Source: Streptomyces cellostaticus
GTDB lineage: Bacteria; Actinomycetota; Actinomycetes; Streptomycetales; Streptomycetaceae
Direction of reading: 5' to 3'
NCBI RefSeq assembly: GCF_001513965.1
Contig: NZ_KQ948048.1
Location: 1 to 64,000 of the forward strand
Length of the DNA: 64,000 nucleotides
Of the stretch, positions 26,444 to 36,036 are shown piece by piece. The notes below the pieces were generated by a model that was not told the DNA's origin, searched no databases, and saw only the letters and a program-made list of their open reading frames with translations. Positions within the stretch are counted from its first letter, which is position 1; every line of letters begins with the position of its first letter. The position numbers were made by a program, and so were the translations under genes.

Positions 26444-28132
26444 CTACACGCGTGAGCGCTGCGGCACGGTCGCCGGGTCGGCGGGGGTGGTGCGGGTGAC
26501 GTACTGCGGGACGGGTGCCGAGTCCCTGCCGGTGTCGCGGACCAGGCCGTAGCGCTTCGCGCCCTGGGCGGGGCCGGTCGTGATGTCCTTCTCCACGGCG
26601 TCCCGGGTGGTCGGGAAGACGCTCAGGCCGTAGTCGGCGCCGCGCTCGTTCTGGGTGAGGGTGACGCTGCCGTCGAGGTAGAAGTACTCGTTCTGCCACA
26701 TCTGCTGGGTGCCGGCCGGCAGGACGGCGTAGCCGATGGCCGGGTTGCCCATGCCGGTGGCGGTGGAGTCGGTGCTGCTGACGGGGTCGTCCATGCGGCG
26801 GCCGCCGCCCGAGGCCACGTGGAAGAGCTTGCCCTTCAGTCCGGTCCAGCTCGGCATGACGACGCTGCCGGCCCGGTACTGCGGCGAGATCTGCCAGCGG
26901 ACGAGCACATAGCCCTGGCCGCTGAGCGTCACGCTCTCCCCACGGTGGTTCATGACGGCGTGCGCGCCGCCGGTGCTGGTGATGCGGGTCTCGGGCCGGT
27001 GGGGCAGCGCCGCCGGGGGCGTGTCCGGGTCGGGCGCCCGGTCGACGGCGTCGACGACCGTGCCGTAGGCGTCCGCCTGCCGGGTCGGTGACGGGGTGGG
27101 CGAGAGGGCGGAGGGCGAGAGGGCGGAGGGCGGGGAAGCCGAGGCGGCCGGGGGCCGCAGGGTCGTGGGTGCCGCCGTGGGGGCCGGTGCCGTTCGGGCG
27201 GGCGGTGTGCCGGGGGTCCGTACGACGACGTAGGCGCCGCCCGCGACGAGGGTCGCGCCCGCCGTCACGGCCACGGCGGGCTTGGTCAGGGCACCCAGCA
27301 CCTTGGCGGACCAGCCGACGGTGGTGGCCACGGCCGCCGTCTTGCCGCCGAAGGCCAGCGACAGGGTGAAGCCGGCCGGTACGGGCACGAGGGCGATCCC
27401 GGCGATGAGCCGCTCGGCGGGCACGACGGGCTCGTGGGCGTCGCCGCAGTAGCCGCAGCCCCGGATGTGCCGGGCGAGCCGCTTGCGCCACACCGAGTCG
27501 GGCCGGCCCGGCCAGCGGGCGGTCAGCTCGCGCAGCTCGGGGCAGGCCCCTGCCAGGGCGCGCACGATGCCCCGGGAGGTCTCCAGGCGCGCCTTCATCC
27601 GCTGGACGCGGACGGCGGCGTGCTGCCGGCTGATGCCGACGGCCGCCGCCAGCTCGCGCCGGGTCAGTTCGCCGGCCACCTCCAGCCACCACAGCGACAG
27701 CAGCTGCCGGTCCTCGGCGTCCAGCCAGCGCACGGCCTCCGCGACCTCGCGCCGCTGGCCCTCCAACTGGAGCCGTAGCACGGCCAGTTCGGCGAAGTCA
27801 CCGGTGTCGTGCGGGGTGCCCTCGACCGGCCGGCGCGCCTTCCCCTTTCGCGCCCGGTCGCGGATCTGCCGCATGGCGATGGCCATCAGCCAGGACCGGA
27901 AGCTGTCCGGGTCGCGGAGCGTGCCGAGGCTGTCGACGGCGCGGAGCATGGTCTCCTGGACAACGTCGTCGACGTCTGCGTGGCCGTTCAGGGCGCGGCC
28001 GACGACGTTGTAGACCAGCGGCAGCCAGCCCTGGAGCAGTTCCTCCAGCGCGCGCCGGTCACCGGCCTGCGCGGCCGCCACGGTGGCATGCCACTGCCGC
28101 CCGTCCAGGTCTGCCCTCGTGCCCGCGTTCAT
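26444..28132 (-). CDS. ECF sigma factor fused to anti-sigma-like and extracytoplasmic domains
   Basis: The 562-residue protein starts as an ECF sigma factor. Region 2 is at about residues 15-105 (DVDDVVQETMLRA) and region 4 at about 130-190 (LTRRELAAAVGISRQHAAVRVQRM). A zinc-anti-sigma signature H-x3-C-x2-C (His222, Cys226, Cys229) follows, then a hydrophobic span near residues 285-315. After a Pro/Ser/Thr-rich linker comes a 190-residue domain that would lie outside the cell. This is a one-piece sensor: the outer domain could control release of the sigma part, as known for ECF groups with long C-terminal extensions. A ligand is not apparent. Monocistronic. Confidence 0.85.
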   Translation of the reverse strand: MNAGTRADLDGRQWHATVAAAQAGDRRALEELLQGWLPLVYNVVGRALNGHADVDDVVQETMLRAVDSLGTLRDPDSFRSWLMAIAMRQIRDRARKGKARRPVEGTPHDTGDFAELAVLRLQLEGQRREVAEAVRWLDAEDRQLLSLWWLEVAGELTRRELAAAVGISRQHAAVRVQRMKARLETSRGIVRALAGACPELRELTARWPGRPDSVWRKRLARHIRGCGYCGDAHEPVVPAERLIAGIALVPVPAGFTLSLAFGGKTAAVATTVGWSAKVLGALTKPAVAVTAGATLVAGGAYVVVRTPGTPPARTAPAPTAAPTTLRPPAASASPPSALSPSALSPTPSPTRQADAYGTVVDAVDRAPDPDTPPAALPHRPETRITSTGGAHAVMNHRGESVTLSGQGYVLVRWQISPQYRAGSVVMPSWTGLKGKLFHVASGGGRRMDDPVSSTDSTATGMGNPAIGYAVLPAGTQQMWQNEYFYLDGSVTLTQNERGADYGLSVFPTTRDAVEKDITTGPAQGAKRYGLVRDTGRDSAPVPQYVTRTTPADPATVPQRSRV

Positions 28133-28406
28133 GCCCGCACCCTCTCAGCCGGGGCCGGGCCGCCTGCAATGTCGGGGATCACACTCCGGAGACGGATCGC
28201 GCGGCCCACGGATAACACTTTTTGCGCGCTCCGGGGGGTGTCAGAACCGCTGCAGTAGGGGGCGCCCCTGACAACTCCCGTATTTTCCCGGCGCATTGCC
28301 CGGGGGCCGCTCAGGGTCGGCTCCCCTCCTCACCGACGATCCGGTGAGCGCAGCGGAGCCGGAGGGTGATCACGAACCTTCACCGCGATCTCCTCGAGGA
28401 GCCAGA

Positions 28407-29552
28407 ATGCGCCGCACCGACCGCGCCACCCTCCTTGCCGCCGGTCTCGTCCTCGCTCTGGCCGCCGGCCCGGTGGCCGCCCCCGCGTTCGCCGTGCCCC
28501 AGCGGACCGCGACCGCCACGGCGAGCAGCACGACGACTGGTCCGGACGCCGAGGCCCTGGCCGCGGCGATCTCCGGGCTGCCCGACCATGACGCCACCGC
28601 CGCGGTCCTCCGCGTCGGCGGCACGGGGACGTGGCGCGGGACGGCCGGAGTGCGGGACGTGCGGACCGGGGCGCCGGTACTGGAGAACGGACGCTTCCGG
28701 GCCGGTTCGGTGACGAAGGTGGTCACCGCGGCGATCGTGCTGCAACTGGCCTCGGAGGGCCGCATCGACCTCGACGGCACCGTGCAGCAGTATCTGCCGG
28801 GCCTGCTCACCGAGGGCTTCCGGCCGATCACTGTGCGGGAGTTGCTGAACTACACCAGCGGCCTGCGGCCCGGTGCGTCCCTCGGCGACACGGTCGAGGA
28901 CGGGTACCCGCACCGCTTCGAGAAGCTGACACCCCGGCAGGTCGTCGCGGCTTCCGTCGCCCAGGGTCCGGCGTACGAGCCGGGCACCCACCAGGAGTAC
29001 GACAACATCCACTACACCGTGCTCGGCATGCTCATCGAGAAGGTGACCGGCGACTCGTACGCGCACCAGGCCGCGGTGCGGATCTTCCGGCCGCTCGGGA
29101 TGCGGGACAGCTCGTTCCCCGTCGGAGCCGACCCCCGTATCCACGGACCGCACAACCACGGATACGACTGGATCGACGGCAGGCTGACGGACGTGACCGA
29201 CTGGAACATGTCCGACCGCTGGGCGGCCGGCGACATGATCTCCACGACCGCCGACCTGGAGAAGCTGCTGGTGGGGCTGTTCCGCGGCCGGGTCGTGCCC
29301 GAGCCGCAGCTGAAGGAGATGTTCACGCTTCCCGACGTGCCCGGTGCGCGGTACGGCGCGGCGCTGGAGCGGTTCGAGCTGAACGGCAAGGTGATCTGGG
29401 GCAAGACCGGCTCACGGCCCGGCTACGCCACGGTGATCGCCGCCACCCCCGACCTCACCCGCACCCTGGTCTACTCGGTCGACTCCACCGACGCCAAGGG
29501 CGACGGCCAGGGCGTCGCCCAGCGCTTCGGCTACCCCGCGTTCAACCGCTGA
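28407..29552 (+). CDS. Secreted class C beta-lactamase-fold serine hydrolase
   Basis: The 381-residue exported enzyme has a signal peptide (about residues 1-30, ending AFAVPQ) and the penicillin-recognising motifs: SVTK (S-x-x-K), YDN (Y-x-N) and a C-terminal KTG in WGKTGSRPGY. It is probably a D-alanyl-D-alanine carboxypeptidase or related esterase acting at the wall. ATG 28407 has GAGGAG upstream. The last 22 bases overlap the convergent membrane-protein gene. Confidence 0.87.
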   Translation: MRRTDRATLLAAGLVLALAAGPVAAPAFAVPQRTATATASSTTTGPDAEALAAAISGLPDHDATAAVLRVGGTGTWRGTAGVRDVRTGAPVLENGRFRAGSVTKVVTAAIVLQLASEGRIDLDGTVQQYLPGLLTEGFRPITVRELLNYTSGLRPGASLGDTVEDGYPHRFEKLTPRQVVAASVAQGPAYEPGTHQEYDNIHYTVLGMLIEKVTGDSYAHQAAVRIFRPLGMRDSSFPVGADPRIHGPHNHGYDWIDGRLTDVTDWNMSDRWAAGDMISTTADLEKLLVGLFRGRVVPEPQLKEMFTLPDVPGARYGAALERFELNGKVIWGKTGSRPGYATVIAATPDLTRTLVYSVDSTDAKGDGQGVAQRFGYPAFNR

Positions 29553-30055
29553 CCCGTCCCCTGGGTCAACGTCTCCAGCCGCTTGATCTTCTGCCGTACG
29601 ACGTACAGCGGGACGACCCCGAACACCCCGAAGGACATGTCGATCAGCGACCACCAGAAGGGGATCCCGCGGATCGGGCCGCAGATCAGGGCGAGCGGGA
29701 TGATGCCGGCGCAGGCGATCATCGCGAACTCGACGACCCAGATGTTGCGGACCGGGTCGCGGTACGGCCCGTAGAAGGCGACCGCGATGACGAGGTGGGC
29801 GAACGCCAGCCAGTCCGTGCCGTACAGCACGAAGGGGTACTTGGCGTCGACGGTGTCCAGCCCCTGCCGCACCCGCGAGATCCAGGCCATCAGTCCCGGC
29901 AGGTGCTCCGGCACGGAAAGGGACCGCAGCACGTCCTCGGTCCAGCGCAGTTCGTGCACCAGCGGGAAGGCGGTGGCCCCGCTGAGCACCAGGCACACCA
30001 CGAAGGAGACCAGCCAGACGCGAATGCCCTTGAGCAGGGCGGCTCTGTCGCTCAT
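29531..30055 (-). CDS. Hypothetical four-span membrane protein
   Basis: The 174-residue protein has four predicted spans (VWLVSFVVCLVLSGATAF, DWLAFAHLVIAVAFY, FAMIACAGIIPLALI, SLIDMSFGVFGVVPLYVV) and a charged C-terminus. It resembles unassigned integral membrane proteins common in actinomycetes. It overlaps the end of the convergent hydrolase gene by 22 bases and is the last gene before the large TIR/NACHT gene. Function unknown. Confidence 0.7.
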   Translation of the reverse strand: MSDRAALLKGIRVWLVSFVVCLVLSGATAFPLVHELRWTEDVLRSLSVPEHLPGLMAWISRVRQGLDTVDAKYPFVLYGTDWLAFAHLVIAVAFYGPYRDPVRNIWVVEFAMIACAGIIPLALICGPIRGIPFWWSLIDMSFGVFGVVPLYVVRQKIKRLETLTQGTGQRLNAG

Positions 30056-30112
30056 GGCAGGAGCGTACGCCTGGAATTGAACATGTTCAAAACCGGTTTC
30101 CCCGGTGCGTGA

Positions 30113-33100
30113 TCACCCCAATGGCTCGTCCAGTGGGACCTGCCGCACGCCCGGCAGATGCCCGTCGAGTTCACCGGGCTCGAAGCGGCACATGCCGACC
30201 GCGTGCCAGAACTCGCCGGTGACGTCTCCCTCGTACTTGTAGCCGCCGGAGGGTGACAGGGCGGCCCAGCCCCCCGGCATGCCGACGAGGGTGACGCGCA
30301 GGGTGGGCGGGGCGTCGGCGGGGACGTTCCACAGCCGTACCGTGCCGTCCTCGCCACCGCTGGCCAGCAGGGAGCCGTCGGGGCTGAAGGCGACGGCCAG
30401 CACACGGCCCGTGTGGCCGGTGAGCACGGCGACCGGGGTGCCGGTGCGCGGATCCCACAGGCGGACCGTCCGGTCGTCGCCCGCCGTCGCCAGCAGTGGC
30501 CGCAGCGGATGCACCGCGGCCGTCCACAGCTTGCCGGTGTGACCGGTCAGGCGGTGGTCGATCCCGCCGTCCCGCCAGATCACCGCCGTACCGTCCCACG
30601 AGGCGCTGGCCAGCCAGGAGCCGTCGGGTGCGAACGCCACGGCGTACACCCGGTCCTGGTGTCCGTCGAGGACGCCGGCGATCCGGCGGTCGGCCATGTC
30701 CCAGATGCGCACCTTGCGGTCGTCGCACCCGGTGGCGAGGACCGCGCCGTCATCGCGGAAGGCGATCGCGCGGACCCGGCCGTAGTGCTCGGTGATGGTG
30801 GCCACGTGCGCTCCGGTCGCCCGGTACCAGAGCCGTACCGTGTCGTCGTCGTTGGCGGTGGCCAGCAGTTCGCCGTCCGCGCTGAACGCCTCGGCCCACA
30901 CATGGTCCGTCTCCACGTCCAGCTCACGCTGGTACTCGCCGGTGGCGGCGTTCCACAGGTAGATGTCGCCGTCGCTGCTCGCGGTGGCCAGCAGAGGTCC
31001 GGCGGGGCCGAACGCCGCCGACACCAGGCGGTCGCTCTGCCCGGTCAGTTCGCGCAGCCGCCGGCCGGAGGCGGAGTGCCACACGCGGACGACGCCGTCG
31101 TTGCCGCCTGCCGCCAGCATCGAGCCGTCGGCGCTGAAGGACAGGGTGCCGATGCGGCGTCCGTGGCCGCGCAGGATGCGCCTGCCCTGGCCGGTGGACG
31201 GATCCCAGAGGCGGACGACTCCGTCGTTGCCGCCCGTCACCAGCAGCGGGCCGGCGCCCGGGGCGGGCGTGTCGCCGTGCGGCCGGAACTTGCACACCCA
31301 GACCGAGCCGCGGTGCTCGGCGGGCTGCCGGTTCAGCGGTACGGCGACCGGGTCGGACTCCGGGTCGATCCGCCACAGCCGGACCACTCCGGCGCTGTCC
31401 CCGGCGGCGAGCTGTGTCCCGTCGGGGTCGAACAGCACCTGGTAGACGGCGCCGCGGCAGCCGCCCAGCAGCCCGGCGCTGCGCCCGGCGGCCAGGTCCC
31501 ACAGCCGCACCTCGCCGTCGGTGTCGCCGCTGACCAGGAACCGGCCGCCGGGGTGGAAGTCCAGCGTGTAGACGCGCCCGGAGTGGCCGGTGAACTCGTG
31601 CCGCTGGGTCCCCGTGGCGAGGTCCCACACCCGGACGGTGCCGTCGCGCCGTTCGTCGCCGCGGTCGCCCGTGGCCAGCAGGGTGCCGTCCGGGCTGAAC
31701 CGCGCCCGGTACACCGCGCTGTGGTGCCCGGGCAGTTCGCCCGTCTGCCGTCCGGTGCTGAGGTCCCACAGGCGTACGGCGGTGGAGGCGTCCCCGGTGA
31801 CCAGGGTGGTGTTGCCCGGCCCGAACGCCACGGTGTAGACGGGCGCGGTGTGTCCGGGCAGCCGGTGCAGGGGGGTGCCGGTGGCCGGGTCCCAGACGGT
31901 GACCACGCCGTCGGCGTCCCCGGTGGCCAGCAGCAGTCCGTCGGTGTCGAGGGCGACCGGCCAGACCCCGCGCGGATGGATCTCCAGCCGGTGCAGACAG
32001 CGGCCGGAGACCGGGTCCCACAGTCGTACGGTGCCGTCGGAGCTGCCGGTGGCCAGCACCCGTTCACGGAACTTGACCGCGTAGACCCGGCCGGTGTGAC
32101 CCTCCAGGGTGCGCAGGGCGAGGCCGGTGGCGGCGTCGCAGACCAGCACGCCGCCGTCCTCGCTGCCCACGGCGAGCAGTTCACCGTCGGGGCTGTACGA
32201 GATGGGTTCGGGCAGCCGGCTGGTCTGCATGTCGAAGCCGTACGGGACGCCGACCGCGGAGGGCCGGAAGCCGGAGTCGACGGCCAGGCCGGGGGCGAGC
32301 GCGGCGGCGGCCAGTTCGGGGGTCCGGGCCAGGGGCCCGGTGGTCGCGGAGATCAGGGCCGCCTGCCGCCACCGCCCGCCGTCGACCCGGGCGCCGGTCA
32401 GGTCGGTACGGATCAGCCGGGCCCGCCGCAGATCGGCGCCGCGCAGGTCGGCACCGGTCAGATCCGCGCCGTCGAGCCGGGCGCCGGTCAGCCGGGCGTG
32501 CCGCAGGACGGCGCCGGAGAGGTTGGCACCGACCAGCCGGGCGTCGGTGAGGTCGGCCCGGGTGAGGTCGACGCCGGAGAAGTCGCGGTGCGAGAGGTCC
32601 TCACCGGCCAGGGCGGCGCCGCGCAGATCGGTGTGGGCGGGCACCCGCAGCCGGGTGAGGATCTTCACGGCGTTGGCGCGGCCGGCCTCGGTCCCTTCCG
32701 GTTCGTCTCCGGCGCCGCCCAGCTGCCGCTCGGCCCACTGCTGGCAGACCCGGTGGTCGGCGAGGTCGCACAGGAACTCGACGGCCAGCTGGCTCAGTTG
32801 CCGCCGGACCAGCAGCGCGGCATCCCCGGCGGTGAGCCGCTGGGCGCACTCGCGGGCGACGAGCCACTCCACCACCGAGCCGTGGATGAACCGGAACAGG
32901 CCGTCGTCGCTGCGCACCAGCAGGCTGCCGGAGCCGATGGCGTGCGCGGTCTGCGGCACCGAGAGGCGGGTGCCCGCGAGCCCGGTCAGGGTCTCGGCGA
33001 CATCGGTCAGCTCGTCCAGGCGCAGCGCGTCCTGGCCGCTCTCCCACAGCCTCACGGCGAGCGCGGTGACCGCGTGCCACAGCTGGTCCAGGCTGAGTCC

Positions 33101-35935
33101 GGGTGCCCGGCCGGGGCCGGCGCCGGTGCGCTGTTCCTCGAAGCCCAGCCAGGCGGTGAGCACTTCCAGGTAGAGGCCGGCGGGGCTGAGCGCGCGGCCC
33201 GCGCCGGCGACCGCGCGCAGCTGGTCGTCGTCCAGGTCGGCGACGAAGCCGAGCAGCCGGGGGTTGCGGCACAGGGCGAGCAGGTCGGGGATGGCGTCGA
33301 GGAGCCGGAGCCGGCGGTCGGCGGCCTGGGCGTCGCCGTTGTAGCGGTTGACCAGGTAGGCGCGGATCTGCTGGGGGCTGAACTCCTGGACGGCCAGCAC
33401 CCGGCGGTGCGGGAGCAGGCCGACGCGTTCACCGAGCGCGGTCAGCACCTGGCCCTGGGAGCGGAAGTGCTGGGTGCGGCTGCTGACCAGGATCTTGGCG
33501 CTGTCCACGGCGGAGTCCAGCAGCACCTGGAGGCGTTCGGCGGCACGGTCGTACGTCACCTGGTTGACCAGTTCGTCGAAGCCGTCGAAGAGCAGCACGA
33601 TCCGGCCCTGCTGGAGCATGTACCGGAAGGCGCGCAGGTCGATGTTGTCGACGCCGTGGGCGGCGAGGTGGGCGGCGACGAGCCCCTCGAAGGAGTAGGC
33701 CCGGTCCAGGGCGTGCAGTTCCACCAGCAGCGGGACCAGGTGCGGGAGTTCGCCCGGGATCCGGCGGGCCAGCTCGCGCAGCGCGAAGGTCTTGCCGTGA
33801 CCGAAGTCGCCGAGGAGCAGCAGGAAGCGCCCCTGGTCGGAGTCGAGCAGCCGGAGCATTTCATCGACCAGCCCGTCGCGGTCCTCGGCGTCGAGGCGCT
33901 CCACCTCCCGGTACCGCTGCGGCAGGTACATGCCCGGTGGATAGCGGGGGTCGGTGCGCAGCCGGTCGCTCTGCCCGGCGACGTATCCGCGCAGGTCGAG
34001 CAGGCCCTGGAACTCGGTGAAGCTGCGCACCCTGACGCCCCTGCGGCGGGCCGCGTCACGCAGCTCGTGGGCGGGCGGGCGGCCGTCGTGGACGAGTTCG
34101 GCCTCGGTCTCGGAGTCGGCGGCGTGCACGAGGGCCACGAACCGGTCGATGTCCTGCGCGGTCGGGGTGCCGGTGTGGACCGCGACCCGCTGCTGCCGCA
34201 CGAAGCCCGACTGGCTCCAGGTGACCAGGAGTTGCGGCACCGGTCCGTCCACCTGGCGGATCTGGGCGCCTTCGTGGCGGGTGCGGCAGACCTCGGTGAC
34301 CCGGGCCAGCAGGATCTCGGCCGGGGTCTGCAGGGCGCGCAGTTCGGGCTCGGGGAGGAGGGGGCTGTCCGGTTCCCCGGCCGGGCCCTCGGGTCCGAAG
34401 GCCCGCTGGGCCCGCCGCCACTGCACCGGGCGGCGCTGCGGCTCTCCCGGGCCCTGCCAGGTCGCGAGGCCCTCGCGGGTGACGCGGAGCAGCTGGTGCC
34501 GGCCCGGCCCGACGGCGCCGATGACCGGCACCTCGCCGGAGGCGGTGGTCAGGGCGGGCAGCGCACCCGGGTCGGTGGGGCCGTGCAGCAGAAGGTGCAG
34601 GCGGGGTGCGGTCAGCCGGGTGAGGACATCGGTGTCGCGCAGCGGTCCCGCGCCGTCGGCGGCGGTCGTGGTCCGACGGGCGCCCACCGGGCGGGCGGTG
34701 GCGCCGGGCGAGTGGCGCAGTACGCCGATGCGCAGCCACCCCTCGGTCTCGTGCGGGCGCAGGGCCTGGGCGAACCAGGCGGCCTGCTCGGGGCCGACCA
34801 GGCCGTACTGGTCGTCGCGGCGGTGGCTGTAGGCCATCGAGGAGTTCAGTCCCGCGACCACGGTGTGCAGTTCGGGCACGGGGAAGAGGGTCCAGGGCTG
34901 GTCGCTGTCGAAGACCACGTCGAGGCCCTGGTACAGCTCCTGGAAGAGCCCGGCGAAGTGCCGCCACTTGGGCCAGTACGGCGGCCGGGGCGGCATCTCG
35001 TCGGCCTCGCAGGTGCTGAAGTAGGCCTGGCAGGCCGCCTGGTTGACGTCCTGGCCGCCCGGGACGAGGGCGACCCGGTGCGGTTCGAGACCGAGCAGGG
35101 CCCGCAGCCCGGTGAGGAAGGACAGCGCCTGTTCGAACTCCCGGCGGCTACCGCTCGCGGTGAGGTCACCGGTGACCACCAGCAGATCGGGCGAGGGCGC
35201 TCCGGCGTCGGTGAGCTCCACCAGATCGCCCCAGATCGCCGCCTGCAGTTCGGCGGGGTCCTGCCCCCGGCCGAAGGCGGGCCCGGCCAGATGGAGCAGG
35301 GTGACCGCCTCCCGCCCCCGGGCCTCTCCGGAGACCCGCGGGTACGACGGCGGGGCGGCGGGCCTGCGCCGCCCGCCCCAGCCGGACTGGCCGAGCGGCC
35401 GTCCGGAGGACGGAAGGGACGGCACGGACGGCGCCGACGGGAACGGCCGGCCGTTCCCGCCCGGGTAGTCGGGGCGCAGGGCGGGCCGGGCGCGGCCGTC
35501 GAGCGCCTGGCGGACGCGGGTGAGCAGCAGATCGCGGGCGGCCGACGGGTCGGCGACCGGGACCAGGTCGACATAGGTGATGGTGGCCAGCAGCCCCTCC
35601 ACCGGAATGTCCTCGACCCGCACGGTGAGCAGTCTTCGCTCCGGCGCGTCCGGATCCGCCCGCAAGGCCGCCTGCCACTCCATCCGGCCGTACCGGGAGC
35701 GCTCGTAGTTGCGCGAGAGTACGGCGATGACGGCGGCGGACTCGCTGACGCCCCTGTCCATGAAGTCGACGAAGTTCGTGCCCGGCACGAAGTCCCAGGC
35801 CTGGAGGACGGTGCGGTATCCCGCCTCCTCCAGTGTCCAGGCGATCCAGGACGCCCAGCGTTCGTCCGCCGGTGAGTAACTGATGAAGAAATCCAATGGC
35901 CCGGTGTCCCCCGGGGTGATCTGACGAGCCACCAT
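30113..35935 (-). CDS. TIR / inactive phosphoesterase / NACHT / pentapeptide / WD40 giant protein
   Basis: This 1940-residue soluble STAND-type NTPase is a probable immune or stress sensor. Its parts in order: a TIR domain (about 14-150; FFISYSPADERW, with candidate NADase Glu86 in RMEWQ), a disordered linker, and a calcineurin-like phosphoesterase fold (about 208-490) whose metal ligands are lost. Next is a segment like Mrr/NERD endonuclease regions (about 535-660), then NACHT with Walker A GDFGHGKT (709-716) and Walker B LLFDGFDEL (781-789). Pentapeptide repeats (about 1101-1190, ADLTGADLRGADL type) lead into about fourteen WD40 repeats (1240-1900, often VRLWD). In such proteins the WD40 part senses, NACHT assembles, and TIR acts, often by consuming NAD. 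The ATG has a weak ribosome site. Confidence 0.88.
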   Translation of the reverse strand: MVARQITPGDTGPLDFFISYSPADERWASWIAWTLEEAGYRTVLQAWDFVPGTNFVDFMDRGVSESAAVIAVLSRNYERSRYGRMEWQAALRADPDAPERRLLTVRVEDIPVEGLLATITYVDLVPVADPSAARDLLLTRVRQALDGRARPALRPDYPGGNGRPFPSAPSVPSLPSSGRPLGQSGWGGRRRPAAPPSYPRVSGEARGREAVTLLHLAGPAFGRGQDPAELQAAIWGDLVELTDAGAPSPDLLVVTGDLTASGSRREFEQALSFLTGLRALLGLEPHRVALVPGGQDVNQAACQAYFSTCEADEMPPRPPYWPKWRHFAGLFQELYQGLDVVFDSDQPWTLFPVPELHTVVAGLNSSMAYSHRRDDQYGLVGPEQAAWFAQALRPHETEGWLRIGVLRHSPGATARPVGARRTTTAADGAGPLRDTDVLTRLTAPRLHLLLHGPTDPGALPALTTASGEVPVIGAVGPGRHQLLRVTREGLATWQGPGEPQRRPVQWRRAQRAFGPEGPAGEPDSPLLPEPELRALQTPAEILLARVTEVCRTRHEGAQIRQVDGPVPQLLVTWSQSGFVRQQRVAVHTGTPTAQDIDRFVALVHAADSETEAELVHDGRPPAHELRDAARRRGVRVRSFTEFQGLLDLRGYVAGQSDRLRTDPRYPPGMYLPQRYREVERLDAEDRDGLVDEMLRLLDSDQGRFLLLLGDFGHGKTFALRELARRIPGELPHLVPLLVELHALDRAYSFEGLVAAHLAAHGVDNIDLRAFRYMLQQGRIVLLFDGFDELVNQVTYDRAAERLQVLLDSAVDSAKILVSSRTQHFRSQGQVLTALGERVGLLPHRRVLAVQEFSPQQIRAYLVNRYNGDAQAADRRLRLLDAIPDLLALCRNPRLLGFVADLDDDQLRAVAGAGRALSPAGLYLEVLTAWLGFEEQRTGAGPGRAPGLSLDQLWHAVTALAVRLWESGQDALRLDELTDVAETLTGLAGTRLSVPQTAHAIGSGSLLVRSDDGLFRFIHGSVVEWLVARECAQRLTAGDAALLVRRQLSQLAVEFLCDLADHRVCQQWAERQLGGAGDEPEGTEAGRANAVKILTRLRVPAHTDLRGAALAGEDLSHRDFSGVDLTRADLTDARLVGANLSGAVLRHARLTGARLDGADLTGADLRGADLRRARLIRTDLTGARVDGGRWRQAALISATTGPLARTPELAAAALAPGLAVDSGFRPSAVGVPYGFDMQTSRLPEPISYSPDGELLAVGSEDGGVLVCDAATGLALRTLEGHTGRVYAVKFRERVLATGSSDGTVRLWDPVSGRCLHRLEIHPRGVWPVALDTDGLLLATGDADGVVTVWDPATGTPLHRLPGHTAPVYTVAFGPGNTTLVTGDASTAVRLWDLSTGRQTGELPGHHSAVYRARFSPDGTLLATGDRGDERRDGTVRVWDLATGTQRHEFTGHSGRVYTLDFHPGGRFLVSGDTDGEVRLWDLAAGRSAGLLGGCRGAVYQVLFDPDGTQLAAGDSAGVVRLWRIDPESDPVAVPLNRQPAEHRGSVWVCKFRPHGDTPAPGAGPLLVTGGNDGVVRLWDPSTGQGRRILRGHGRRIGTLSFSADGSMLAAGGNDGVVRVWHSASGRRLRELTGQSDRLVSAAFGPAGPLLATASSDGDIYLWNAATGEYQRELDVETDHVWAEAFSADGELLATANDDDTVRLWYRATGAHVATITEHYGRVRAIAFRDDGAVLATGCDDRKVRIWDMADRRIAGVLDGHQDRVYAVAFAPDGSWLASASWDGTAVIWRDGGIDHRLTGHTGKLWTAAVHPLRPLLATAGDDRTVRLWDPRTGTPVAVLTGHTGRVLAVAFSPDGSLLASGGEDGTVRLWNVPADAPPTLRVTLVGMPGGWAALSPSGGYKYEGDVTGEFWHAVGMCRFEPGELDGHLPGVRQVPLDEPLG

Positions 35936-36036
35936 GTATCCATTGTGCCGTGAGAAGACAGGCCGATACCGTTCGTTTCCAGGCGTTCGACAGCGCTCCC
36001 GTTACAGCAGCGCACAGATGTGCGAGGCTTCCAGCC

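Noticed and set aside
30413..35875. A very long open frame (about 1820 codons) on the plus strand opposite the TIR/NACHT gene
   Set aside because: It is the antisense shadow of a GC-rich gene; its product is Gly/Ala/Val/Arg low-complexity without any domain.
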